64,000 nt of DNA. It comes from VBAS01 sp963773465 (GTDB taxonomy: Bacteria; Bacteroidota; Bacteroidia; Chitinophagales; Chitinophagaceae). Positions 55,867 through 64,000 of the stretch are shown here, in pieces (position 1 is the first letter of the stretch; each line of letters begins with the position of its first letter). The notes beneath the pieces are model-generated. The model was not told where the DNA came from and did no database searches. It was given only the letters and a program-made list of their open reading frames with translations. Where the stretch lies: NCBI GenBank assembly GCA_963773465.1, contig CAVZBF010000001.1, positions 620,001 through 684,000 on the forward strand. The letters run 5' to 3'. The position numbers were made by a program, and so were the translations under genes.

Positions 55867-57069
55867 TTAATCCGGGAAACTGATCTTTCCCATCGTAATT
55901 GAAGGGATCTTATTCCTTCCTTTACCAACATTTAATTTTTTTCCGCAAACACATTCATTAGCAAGCAGTGCAAACAGCACTGCTTCTTTTGCATCGGGGT
56001 TAATTTGCAGATCATCGGTAGTGAAAAATTTCAGCCCCGGCAATTGCGATTTTATATTTTCCATTAATAAAGGGTTATGCATGCCTCCACCACTAACATA
56101 AATTGAATAGGTCTCATTTTTTTCGATACATCTTTTAATTGCATCAGCAATAGTATCTGCAGAAAAATGATTTAGCGTCGCCATTGTATCTTCTGCGGTT
56201 ATAGAGCCGGTCTTCGATCTTTCCATGGCATTTTGTAAAAAGGTTAGATTAAATAATTCAGGTCCGATTGTTTTTGGAAAATCCCCGGCAAAGAATGTGT
56301 GGCGTTTTAATTGTTGCAACAGCTCGCTATTTACTTTTCCGTTGGTAGCGATGGCTGATCCTTCATCAAAATATTTTCCCGGGAAATGTTTTTGTACAAA
56401 TGCATCCATCATTGTATTCCCAGGTCCCACATCTGTACTGAATATTTTTGATTCATCAAGATCGCCGGGCAAAAATGTAAAATTTGCAATGCCGCCGATA
56501 TTCAGCATGATCCTGTTCTTTCCTTTTTTTGAGAACAAAAGATAATCGCCATACACTGCTAAAGGTGCACCTTCTCCGCCTGCAGCAATATGTTTCTGCC
56601 GGAAATCACTAATCGTAATAATGCCGGTATTTACCGCAATGTGATCGCCATCTCCAATTTGTAATGTGCCATTTGGAAATTTTTCATTGCCATGTAAAAA
56701 TTTTGGAGCATGATAAATGGATTGGCCATGACTGGCGATAAGATCAATATCCTTTTTTGAATAGCCCCATTTTTTCAAACAGCTATTAACGATTGCGGCG
56801 TGGTGGATCGCCACCCATTCATTAAGTAAACAAACCTTTTCAAGATCAGCATCGCGGCGGGAAAAAACTGTTTTCAATTCTTCTTTGAACTCAGATTGAT
56901 AAGCTGCTGTTTCAAATTTCATCACTTCCACCTTTGTTTTTAAGCCACTTCCTTTGATCTCGCAAAGAGCTACATCAAGGCCATCAAAAGAAGTTCCGCT
57001 CATTAAACCAATCACGGTTTTCTTTTTTTTAAGCGAGATCTTGTGCAGCTTTTCGATGTTCTTCTTCAT
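55867..57069 (-). CDS. anmK: anhydro-N-acetylmuramic acid kinase
   Basis: AnmK opens and phosphorylates 1,6-anhydro-MurNAc to MurNAc-6-phosphate in peptidoglycan recycling. The 400-residue protein has the ASKHA-type phosphate loop IGLMSGTSFDGLDVALCEI, SHGQSIYHAP, and the ribose/metal region STDVGPGNTMMDAF, followed by SGGGMHNPLLM. The N-terminus is about 20 residues longer than usual, with a Lys-rich stretch (KKKKTVIGLMSG); a start inside it is possible. It is divergent from a DeoR-type regulator and touches the DUF2911 gene stop-to-stop. A murQ-like gene is not in the window. The frame is intact. Confidence 0.92.
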   Translation of the reverse strand: MKKNIEKLHKISLKKKKTVIGLMSGTSFDGLDVALCEIKGSGLKTKVEVMKFETAAYQSEFKEELKTVFSRRDADLEKVCLLNEWVAIHHAAIVNSCLKKWGYSKKDIDLIASHGQSIYHAPKFLHGNEKFPNGTLQIGDGDHIAVNTGIITISDFRQKHIAAGGEGAPLAVYGDYLLFSKKGKNRIMLNIGGIANFTFLPGDLDESKIFSTDVGPGNTMMDAFVQKHFPGKYFDEGSAIATNGKVNSELLQQLKRHTFFAGDFPKTIGPELFNLTFLQNAMERSKTGSITAEDTMATLNHFSADTIADAIKRCIEKNETYSIYVSGGGMHNPLLMENIKSQLPGLKFFTTDDLQINPDAKEAVLFALLANECVCGKKLNVGKGRNKIPSITMGKISFPD

Positions 57070-57160
57070 ATTTTAAATATAAGTCTTTGCAGGCTTTGAT
57101 TGCCAAACTTAATGATTCATGAATGTTTTTGCGGGAAATTTAAAAATTCCTTGCTCTTTT

Positions 57161-57192
57161 TTGCGGGTTTTAGAAAAACTCCCTTAGTTTTA
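57161..57192 (+). promoter_or_regulatory. candidate deoR promoter (TTG-N21-TAGTTTTA)
   Basis: TTG at 57161-57163 and TAGTTTTA at 57185-57192, 26 bases before the regulator ATG, match the Bacteroidota TTG/TAnnTTTG pattern except for the last base. The same TTG-N21 spacing occurs before sppA and the type A cargo gene. Confidence 0.45.
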
Positions 57193-57217
57193 GTGCTTCC
57201 AACCAACATGAACGCTT

Positions 57218-57964
57218 ATGCTGAAAAAGGAACGACAAGAGTTTATCCTTCGTGAGATCAATCTTCATAATAAGGTTTTAACATCAGATCTGTGTGAGGC
57301 TATCAACGTTTCTGAAGACACTATTCGCCGTGATTTATCTGAACTGGCCGAGACAGGTGACATTATTAAAGTACATGGCGGTGCCTTATCAAAATCTTTT
57401 CATGTTTCATTTCAATCCAATGGGGTCTATTCTCATGATAACAAAAAGCTGATCGCTCAAAAAGCTGTCACACTTATCCGTGATGGTATGTTTGTATTAA
57501 CGACCGGCGGAACCACGATCATCGAACTGGCAAAAGCATTGCCGCAACATTTGCGTGCAACTTTTTTTACAGGCAGTTTGCCTGCTGCCATGGAATACAT
57601 TCAACATCCGAATATCGAAGTCATTTTTATCGGCGATAAGATCTCGAAGAATTCAAAGATCACTGTTGGCGGCGATGCAATAACAAAGATCAAGCAGATC
57701 AATGCAGACATTTGTTTTCTCGGTATAAATGCAATTGACACAGAACACGGGCTTACCGATAATGATTGGGATGTGGTGCAGGTAAAAAGAGCCATGATGC
57801 AATCATCAAAAAAAGTAGTGGCATTAACAATTGCCGAAAAAATCAACTCATTGCAAAAAATAAAGATTGCGGGGATCGAAGAGCTGGATGCAATGATCAC
57901 CGATATGGACCCCGGCGATAAAATTTTTGATGCTTATAAAGAAAAAGGCGTAGAGATATTATAA
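57218..57964 (+). CDS. DeoR/GlpR-family transcription regulator
   Basis: This is a 248-residue repressor of the DeoR family. The N-terminal winged helix-turn-helix has the signature VSEDTIRRDLSELAETGDIIKVHGGAL. The C-terminal domain is the ribose-5-phosphate-isomerase-like sugar-phosphate sensor, with TTGGTTIIELAKAL, FTGSLPAAMEYI and a late KVVALTIAEKINS. Such regulators usually respond to a phosphorylated sugar. It lies between anmK (divergent) and a SusC/SusD pair (61 bases downstream, same strand), so it could control either or both. That link is inference. The frame is intact. Confidence 0.92.
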   Translation: MLKKERQEFILREINLHNKVLTSDLCEAINVSEDTIRRDLSELAETGDIIKVHGGALSKSFHVSFQSNGVYSHDNKKLIAQKAVTLIRDGMFVLTTGGTTIIELAKALPQHLRATFFTGSLPAAMEYIQHPNIEVIFIGDKISKNSKITVGGDAITKIKQINADICFLGINAIDTEHGLTDNDWDVVQVKRAMMQSSKKVVALTIAEKINSLQKIKIAGIEELDAMITDMDPGDKIFDAYKEKGVEIL

Positions 57965-58025
57965 GGATCCTTCCCGTTGAAAATGGAATAGAAGTATACC
58001 ATTTAATTATTCAAACAAAAAAAGT

Positions 58026-61000
58026 ATGAAGCGAAAAAAAATCTCAAGACCATTGTATTATCAATTGAGTCTTGCACTCATTCTTTGTTTTTTTTCCATG
58101 GCCTCATTCAGCCAGGTAAGGATCTCCGGAAAAGTTACAAGCACAGATGGTAAGGCACTTCCTTATATTTCTGTCATTGTAAAAGGCACTGCTTTTGGCA
58201 GTTCCACTGATCTGGATGGCACCTATAGTTTTCCTGCTGAACTAAAAGCCGGAGATTATGTATTAGAATTTACAGGTGTTGGTCTTAAATCAAAAGAACA
58301 AACTTTACGCGTTGGCAACGAAAACTCTTACACTGTTGATATAAGCCTGGCGCAGGATGCTTTGAATCTTGATGAGGTTGTTGTTATTGGTTCTTCTCTA
58401 CGGCAATCAAGAAAGCAATTGGGTAATACGGTGAACACTGTCAGCTCAAAACAACTCACCAATACCGGGTCAGGAAATCTTTCTGCTTCTTTGCAAGGCA
58501 AGGTGCCGGGTGCGCAAATAACCCAAACATCCGGTGATCCATCCGGTGGTATTTCTATCCGGATGAGAGGTACGAGTACAATTAAGGGTTCGTCAGAACC
58601 ATTGTATGTAATTGATGGTGTAATTGTAAGTAACAGCACAACGAATGTTACCAACATGAACGTAGCAGCTGGCGGCAGTGCAGAAATAGGAACAAATCGC
58701 CTGGCAGATATTAATCCGAATGACATTGAAAAAATTGATATTATTCCCGGGGCATCTGCTGCAGCGATCTATGGTTCCAGGGCAAGTAATGGTGTGGTAC
58801 TCATAACAACGAAATCGGGGAGAACAGGCAAACTTAAAATTGATTTCAGCACCAGCATTATCTCTAATTCTTTGCGCAAAAGAGTTTATATCAGTACTTA
58901 TGGAAAACAGTTTGGCTCTGCTGCGCTGAGGTTAGGAAATATCAGTGATGGGCCCGGAAATTTTATTACATACACAAGATCTGACGGGCAGGTACGGAAA
59001 TTATCTACAGACCTTGTGGATGTTACACGTTACGATTACCAGGACGAGATCTTTCAAAAAGGGTTAGGTACTGATAATTACATTTCGTTAAGCGGCGGTT
59101 CAGAAACAACGAAATATTATTTTTCCGGCGGTTATTATAAAAATGAAGGCATCATTAAGAACACGGATTTCAGGAGATTTAATTTTAAAGCAAGAATCGA
59201 ACAAACGATCAATAAATACATAACGGTTATTGGAGGCGTTGCCTACACAAACAGTTTTTCAAATGAGAAACCAAATGGAAATGTTTTTTGGAGCCCAATC
59301 AACTCTGTAAATATTACTAATAATCTCTACAACATTGAAGAAAGAGACGCTGCTGGTAACCTGAAGGGTGTTGAACCCACACGGGTGAATCCGTTAAGTG
59401 TAATTGAAGACATGTCTTTAACACAGTCAGTGAGCAGGACAATAAGCGACCTGCAGATCAAAATCAAACCCATAAAAGGATTAAGCATCGATTATATTCT
59501 CGGTATTGACAATATTAGCCAGGAAGGAAGAAACCTGATCGAAAGATATCCTTATATATCAGCACAGGAAGGGCTGGGTTATGTGGGACATGGTTTAGTA
59601 AATACTTTTTTAATTAATAATGACGTAAACATTTCCTACCAGGGAAGGTTTAAAGATTTTTCGTCATTGACAGTTGCAGGCTTCAATCATCAATATCAGA
59701 AAGTAACTGGCTTATTTAATGAAGGAAGGGACCTGCTAAATGGTATCACAACTATCAATGGAGCAGCAGTAAAGCTGGATCCAAGATACACATCGGATCT
59801 CAGGCAAATATTTGGCGGATTTATACAGCAAACTTTTGGGTATAAGAATATATTTTTTCTGACGGGTGCTGTTCGGATTGATGGCAGCACTTCTTTCCCG
59901 GAAGACACAAGAGACATATTTATATCCAAAATTAAGCGGCACCTGGTCCATTAGTGATATGGATTTTTGGAAGGAATGAAAAACAATTGGTTTTCCTCTG
60001 CCCGTGTTAAGAGCCTCATGGGGATTGGCAGGTAACCTAAGCGGTATAGGTTCTTATGATCGATTTTCCACTTACCTCGCAAGCAATATAAATGGGGTTG
60101 CTACTTATAATATAAATACTGCACTAGGAAATGCATTTATTGAACCAGAAAGGTCCAGCGAATTTGAAATCGGTACCGACCTTTCTTTTTTGAACAATAG
60201 GTTGGGCGTAGTATTTACATATTATAATAAAAAGATTGTAGATAATACATTGCTTGTGGATAGAGTACTTGCACCATCATCAGGTGGAAGTACAAGAGTT
60301 GAAAACGTAGGCAATGTAACCAATAAAGGTTGGGAACTTGGAGTAACAGCAACCCCTGTATTCGGGTAGAAATCTTACCTGGAATATTTTTGCTTCCGTA
60401 AATAAAAATAAAAATTTAGTTACTGCCTCGAGCCAGGTAACTCCGATATTTCTGGCGAATGCAGGCGGATCGCCTTCTGCTATTTTGGCGGGATATCCGG
60501 TTGGAGTTTTTTATGGTAATTATTTTGAAAGAGATGAATCAGGCAATTTAACATTGGATGCAGCCGGCAGACCGATTGCTGCAGTAAATAACCCGACAGA
60601 TAAAGTGTTATTGAGACAAGCGCTGGGAGATCCAAATCCCGATTGGATCGTAAGCTTGAGTAATAGCATTGAATATAAAAAACTAAGTTTTAGTTTTTTG
60701 TTTGACGGTGCATTGGGACAAGAAGTGTTTAATGCAGACAGAAGAACCAGGCAAGGTGTTGGGATTGGTGATTATTCAGAAAAGGAAATAAAAGGTGTAT
60801 TACCCAGGGGATATATTTTCAGTATTTATAATACAGAAGAGTGGCGTGTGGAAGATGGTTCTTATATCAAACTTAGAGAAGTCGCTATATCTTATCAACT
60901 ACCGGCGTTCGTTAAGTTTATTAAGTCACCTTCGATTTCCTTAGTCGGAAGAAACTTATTCAGCTTTGATGATTATGATGGGTATGATCCTGAAACCAAC

Positions 61001-61093
61001 GCAGGAGGTAACAGTTCAGTTTTACGGGGGATAGATTTTGGTAATGTTCCAATTCCAAGAACCTTCCAAATAACCTTCAGAGCCGGTTTTTAA
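58026..61093 (+). CDS. SusC/RagA-family TonB-linked outer membrane transporter, four frameshifts
   Basis: This is an outer membrane importer partnered with the SusD that starts 17 bases later. Signal peptide, CarboxypepD-reg domain (RISGKVTSTDGKALPYISVI), plug with LQGKVPGAQITQTSGDP and SIRMRGTSTIKGSSEPLYVI, the motif IIPGASAAAIYGSRASNGVV, then a barrel ending in TFQITFRAGF. About 1020 residues after repair. The frame breaks near 59923 (+1; to YPKLSGTWSISDM), near 59975 (one base lost), near 60010 (+1; to RASWGLAGNLSG) and near 60365 (+1; to GRNLTWNIFASVN), so the breaks cluster in 450 bases while the first 1.9 kb is clean. The upstream DeoR regulator may control it. Ligand unknown. Confidence 0.92.
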
Positions 61094-61110
61094 TTTTAAA
61101 AATTAATACA

Positions 61111-62445
61111 ATGAAAATGTTACGAATAAAACAAATCACTTTATTGCTCTTTACAGGAAGCTTAGTACTTATTACTTCCTGCAATAAAGAATATATTAAT
61201 CCAAGTACGGCATCGGAACCAAGTGTAACCAGTAGTGTTGATGGATTAATGAACCTTTGTGCCGGTTTACAAAGAAGGTTTACGATCGGCCGGCAAAGCC
61301 CATTATATACTGCGCCTATTGCAGGCGGGTATACGGTGTTTGCCTTATATACTTTAAACATTGGTAATACAGCTGAAAAAGAATTGGAAACCGGAAAGGG
61401 GGCTGTGACCCGGAATAATGCGATCGTTATTCAAATGTGGGCTCAATGTTTATTAACGAGAACAGAAGCTGAAACTGTATTGAATAATCTAAGTGTGGCA
61501 GGTGATCCTGGTGACAGGGTAGGACTAAAAGCATATGCAAGTATTTTCTATGCATTAAGTATGGGAACCCTTGTTCAGTTTTTTGAAAAAATCCCTCTAA
61601 CCAATGGCCTTAATGCTGAATTCAGTCCAAGGGCAGACGCATTGCAAAAAGCAATTACGATTTTAGAAAGTGCTGATGCAGACCTGGCAACAACAGCACC
61701 AAGTGCAAAGTTTACCAGTAAAGTTCCGGCAGGCATTGATGTTAAGAATACAGTGAAAGCTTTGCTTGCCCGTTACTACAATATCCAAAGTATGATCACC
61801 GGAACATATAATACTGCGTCCGGCAATAAAGCTTTGACCTATGCCGCTGCTGCAAGCCTAACAGTAAAATCTGAATTCAGATTTACCGCCACTACAACAA
61901 ATCCGTTGGGAGAACAAAATGTTTCCGTAAATGTCTTTGGCGCAATTGATTCAACACTTGGTTTAAGAAATGGATTAGCACCTGTTCCAGCTTCATCAGA
62001 CCCCAGGGTTGGTTTCTACATCAGTAAATTAAATGCCACTACATATCCGCTGAAAGGATTTGCACTTGACAGAACAACATCATACCCTGTTTATCTTCCT
62101 GGTGAAATGCTTTTGATCATTGCAGAAAATCATGCACGTCAAAATTCATTTACACTAAGCAAGGCGGCATTAGATGCTGTGCGCACAAAGACAACGGATA
62201 TCTATGGCATCGGTGCGGCGCAACCGCCATACAGCGGACCATTAACAACTGCGGACCTGTTGCAGGACATTTACAAACAAAGAAGACTGGAAATGTTTAT
62301 ATCCGGCCAGGAGCTTGAAGATAGCCGCAGGTTTGGGCGTCCTGCACCTAATACGCCAAATGAAGAAAGAAACAGAACATTTTTCCCTTATCCATTTATT
62401 GAAAGAGATAACAATACTAATACACCACCCGATCCAACAATTTGA
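61111..62445 (+). CDS. SusD/RagB-family nutrient-binding lipoprotein
   Basis: This is the surface lipoprotein partner of the preceding SusC, 444 residues. The signal peptide carries lipobox ITSC. KEYINPSTASEPSVTSSVDGLMNLCAGL opens the TPR-like alpha fold. The C-terminus has DIYKQRRLEMFISGQELEDSRRFG, the conserved SusD block, and ends in a Pro/Asn-rich tail with PFIERDNNTNTPPDP. It is shorter than glycan-type SusD. It lacks frame breaks, in contrast with its SusC. The gene ends 30 bases before a bidirectional terminator. Ligand unknown; the neighbouring anmK and DeoR genes make an amino-sugar or cell-wall-derived ligand a testable idea. Confidence 0.9.
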   Translation: MKMLRIKQITLLLFTGSLVLITSCNKEYINPSTASEPSVTSSVDGLMNLCAGLQRRFTIGRQSPLYTAPIAGGYTVFALYTLNIGNTAEKELETGKGAVTRNNAIVIQMWAQCLLTRTEAETVLNNLSVAGDPGDRVGLKAYASIFYALSMGTLVQFFEKIPLTNGLNAEFSPRADALQKAITILESADADLATTAPSAKFTSKVPAGIDVKNTVKALLARYYNIQSMITGTYNTASGNKALTYAAAASLTVKSEFRFTATTTNPLGEQNVSVNVFGAIDSTLGLRNGLAPVPASSDPRVGFYISKLNATTYPLKGFALDRTTSYPVYLPGEMLLIIAENHARQNSFTLSKAALDAVRTKTTDIYGIGAAQPPYSGPLTTADLLQDIYKQRRLEMFISGQELEDSRRFGRPAPNTPNEERNRTFFPYPFIERDNNTNTPPDPTI

Positions 62446-62474
62446 GTTTTGATGTTGCAGTAGAATACAAGCAG

Positions 62475-62502
62475 TAAGGGCTACCGAAATTGGTAGCCCT
62501 TA
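62475..62502. terminator. bidirectional terminator between SusD and the type A cargo gene
   Basis: A perfect 11-bp stem TAAGGGCTACC/GGTAGCCCTTA with a 6-base loop has T-rich sequence to its right and lies between convergent genes, so it probably serves mainly the plus-strand SusCD operon. Confidence 0.75.
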
Positions 62503-62524
62503 ATTTTTGTAATGATCGGATATA

Positions 62525-63733
62525 TTATTCAATTATCACTTGTTTTGATATCTTTTGTGTTCCTATTATCACCTGAACAATATAGATGCCCTGCTTTAGC
62601 CCTTTTTTATTAAAAGTCACCTTATTATTATAGGTAACAAAACTTCTCACCAATAAATTACTTTGATCGTATATATTAACCGTAGCTCTAAAAGGTCCGG
62701 ATAGTAAATTGGGAGCCTTTGTACCTATTCTGTTAATACTTAGAATTGTGGTTTCCTTGATTGGATTTGGCGAAATTTCCAACCGGTAGCCTCCACAAGG
62801 AGAATAATATGTAGCAGGATACGTCATTGCATCACTTGTGCCGCATGCATTTTGATATTTAACATTAAGCGTAATGCTGGGATCACTTGATTGATTCAGC
62901 GGATAGTTTTCATTCCAATATGGATTATAATTATAGTAACCGCCTCCATTAACACTCCACAAATAAGTAACTCCTGTTAATAACGGGTTGGGTTGAAAAG
63001 TTGCGTCCCAATCTGATCCACCGATGCAAGAAGATTGAAATGTCATATTAATGGAAGTTAGAACCGGCATTCCTACAATAATTGTTTTCGTAATTGTGTA
63101 GCATCCTTTAATATTAGCACTCAGCACAATGACGCCATTTGAACTGCTGTTTGAAATTGTTATCGTTACCGGGTTTGAATAAGTAATGCTCACCAGACTA
63201 CCTCCTGACGTAATTGACCACGCTGCGCCGTAAGAACTATTGCTAAGAGTATACGTTTGGGATGTGCCGGTACAAATTGCAGAAGAACCGGAAATGGTAA
63301 TTGTAGGAATACCGTTACATAGATTTGTATTATTATTCGTGCAGGAACAGTTGTCGCCCATATCTACAATCCTGATAGGAGAAATTTCTGGTACTCCGGA
63401 CGTCCTTACAAAATAAATCCGGTATTGAACAGGGCTGTTTGGATTAACGCCAGGACATGCGTAATTGTCAGTATATTGATATGTTTCGTCGCTGCCATTA
63501 CCACCTGTAGAATTAATAATTGCGATTGTATAAAACTCCGTCCCTGTGGGAGAATACTGGACATAAAATACACCATCGCTGCATTGTTGATATTTCCATT
63601 CCAGGTCTACAGCACAATTGCCGTTTTTAGTGGCCGTAAAATAATAGTAGTGGATGCATAATTGTGAGTAAGAATTGTGAAAAGTAAAACAGATAGCGAT
63701 TGTTGCACAAAATGTGCGTAGGATCTTTTTCAT
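62525..63733 (-). CDS. secreted protein with type A type IX secretion sorting domain
   Basis: This is a 402-residue protein with a signal peptide ending near HNSYSQ. The middle has two or three beta-sandwich or PKD-like regions (GIPTITISGSSAICTGTSQTYTLS, VLTSINMTFQSSCIGGSDW) with paired cysteines. The last 80 residues are the Por secretion-system C-terminal sorting domain, with LEISPNPIKETTILSI, VNIYDQSNLLVRSFV and GIYIVQVIIGTQKISKQVIIE. The last five residues (KQVIIE) are the usual end. It should be carried to the surface by the type IX system and cut there. No catalytic domain is seen. The frame is intact. Confidence 0.88.
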   Translation of the reverse strand: MKKILRTFCATIAICFTFHNSYSQLCIHYYYFTATKNGNCAVDLEWKYQQCSDGVFYVQYSPTGTEFYTIAIINSTGGNGSDETYQYTDNYACPGVNPNSPVQYRIYFVRTSGVPEISPIRIVDMGDNCSCTNNNTNLCNGIPTITISGSSAICTGTSQTYTLSNSSYGAAWSITSGGSLVSITYSNPVTITISNSSSNGVIVLSANIKGCYTITKTIIVGMPVLTSINMTFQSSCIGGSDWDATFQPNPLLTGVTYLWSVNGGGYYNYNPYWNENYPLNQSSDPSITLNVKYQNACGTSDAMTYPATYYSPCGGYRLEISPNPIKETTILSINRIGTKAPNLLSGPFRATVNIYDQSNLLVRSFVTYNNKVTFNKKGLKQGIYIVQVIIGTQKISKQVIIE

Positions 63734-63757
63734 AAAAATTAGTTTAATGGTAAGGGA

Positions 63758-63789
63758 TTAAGGTACTCCTATTATATTACCATCTCCAA
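63758..63789 (-). promoter_or_regulatory. candidate promoter of the type A cargo gene (TTG-N21-TACCTTAA)
   Basis: On the minus strand TTG (63789-63787) is followed 21 bases later by TACCTTAA (63765-63758), 24 bases before the ATG. The -7 element is one or two bases off consensus. The rest of the sequence to the window end shows no gene. Confidence 0.35.
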
Positions 63790-64000
63790 AAATAATTACG
63801 TAGGATTTTTACATTGTGTATAAGAAGTGAGAAAACTCATCTTAATATCCTGGTGTGTAAAAAATATTAAGCAGGATGAATTCAAGTATTTTGTTGATAC
63901 CGGTAAATGACCACAAAACCCCGTTAAAGAACCAGGATCTAGCTAACGGTACCATACTAAAATCATAACAGTTTTAATTTCTTCTTACCCTGAATGTAGC

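Overview
The window comes from a member of the Bacteroidota, most plausibly the Chitinophagaceae or a near relative. The evidence is two SusC/SusD pairs, a separate large TonB-dependent receptor, one protein with a type A and one with a type B type IX secretion C-terminal domain, LytTR two-component signalling, YXWGXW/DUF6600 and DUF4399 proteins, and promoter-like TTG-N21-TAnnTTTA sequences. GC content is low to moderate. No rRNA, tRNA or CRISPR array was recognised. This is mostly ordinary chromosome with a few accessory patches.

Layout. 1-7.0 kb: a MacB-type efflux operon (two FtsX-like permeases, ATPase, TolC). 7.2-8.5 kb: an accessory patch with a REP-associated tyrosine transposase between a 24-bp perfect inverted repeat, plus an unknown gene. 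8.7-14.5 kb (minus): SusC, SusD and a lipoprotein. 14.9-16.7 kb: LytS-type sensor kinase and LytTR regulator. 16.7-17.1 kb: an array of GC-rich palindromes. 17.1-26.6 kb: acetyltransferase, TonB receptor, two lipoproteins, UbiB-like kinase, M61 peptidase, dienelactone hydrolase. 26.7-33.5 kb: DUF4399 lipoprotein, two paralogous beta-barrels, a YXWGXW protein with a Gln/Arg repeat tail, and a 1009-residue type IX cargo protein. 33.6-39.1 kb: exported Gfo/Idh/MocA oxidoreductase and sugar isomerase, a class III cyclase-TPR protein, an MBL-fold hydrolase. 39.3-42.2 kb: gcvP, heavily broken. 42.3-50.7 kb: Cys-cluster protein, NTF2-like protein, GH28, glyoxalase-like protein, unknown membrane protein, second MBL protein, a 0.47-kb tandem repeat, MFS transporter, deoxynucleoside kinase, folK. 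50.8-57.1 kb: SppA, unknown membrane protein, ABC-2 permease, SRPBCC protein, DUF2911 lipoprotein, anmK. 57.2-62.4 kb: DeoR regulator followed by a second SusC/SusD pair. 62.5-63.7 kb: type A type IX cargo protein.

Many reading frames are interrupted by single-base indels, mostly +1 insertions: efflux permeases, first SusC and SusD, sensor kinase, regulator, DUF4399, gcvP with about 17, glyoxalase-like, MFS, folK, second SusC. Conserved protein continues immediately in the next frame each time, so these look more like uncorrected sequencing errors than old pseudogenes, though the sequence alone cannot prove this. Each broken gene is given as one span with its shift points.

No clearly new multi-gene system is visible. 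The best leads are the transposase with its REP-like ends, the anmK-deoR-susCD neighbourhood, the membrane-anchored unknown at 52.6 kb, the T-run motif shared at the edges of accessory genes, and the several families of palindromic dispersed repeats.
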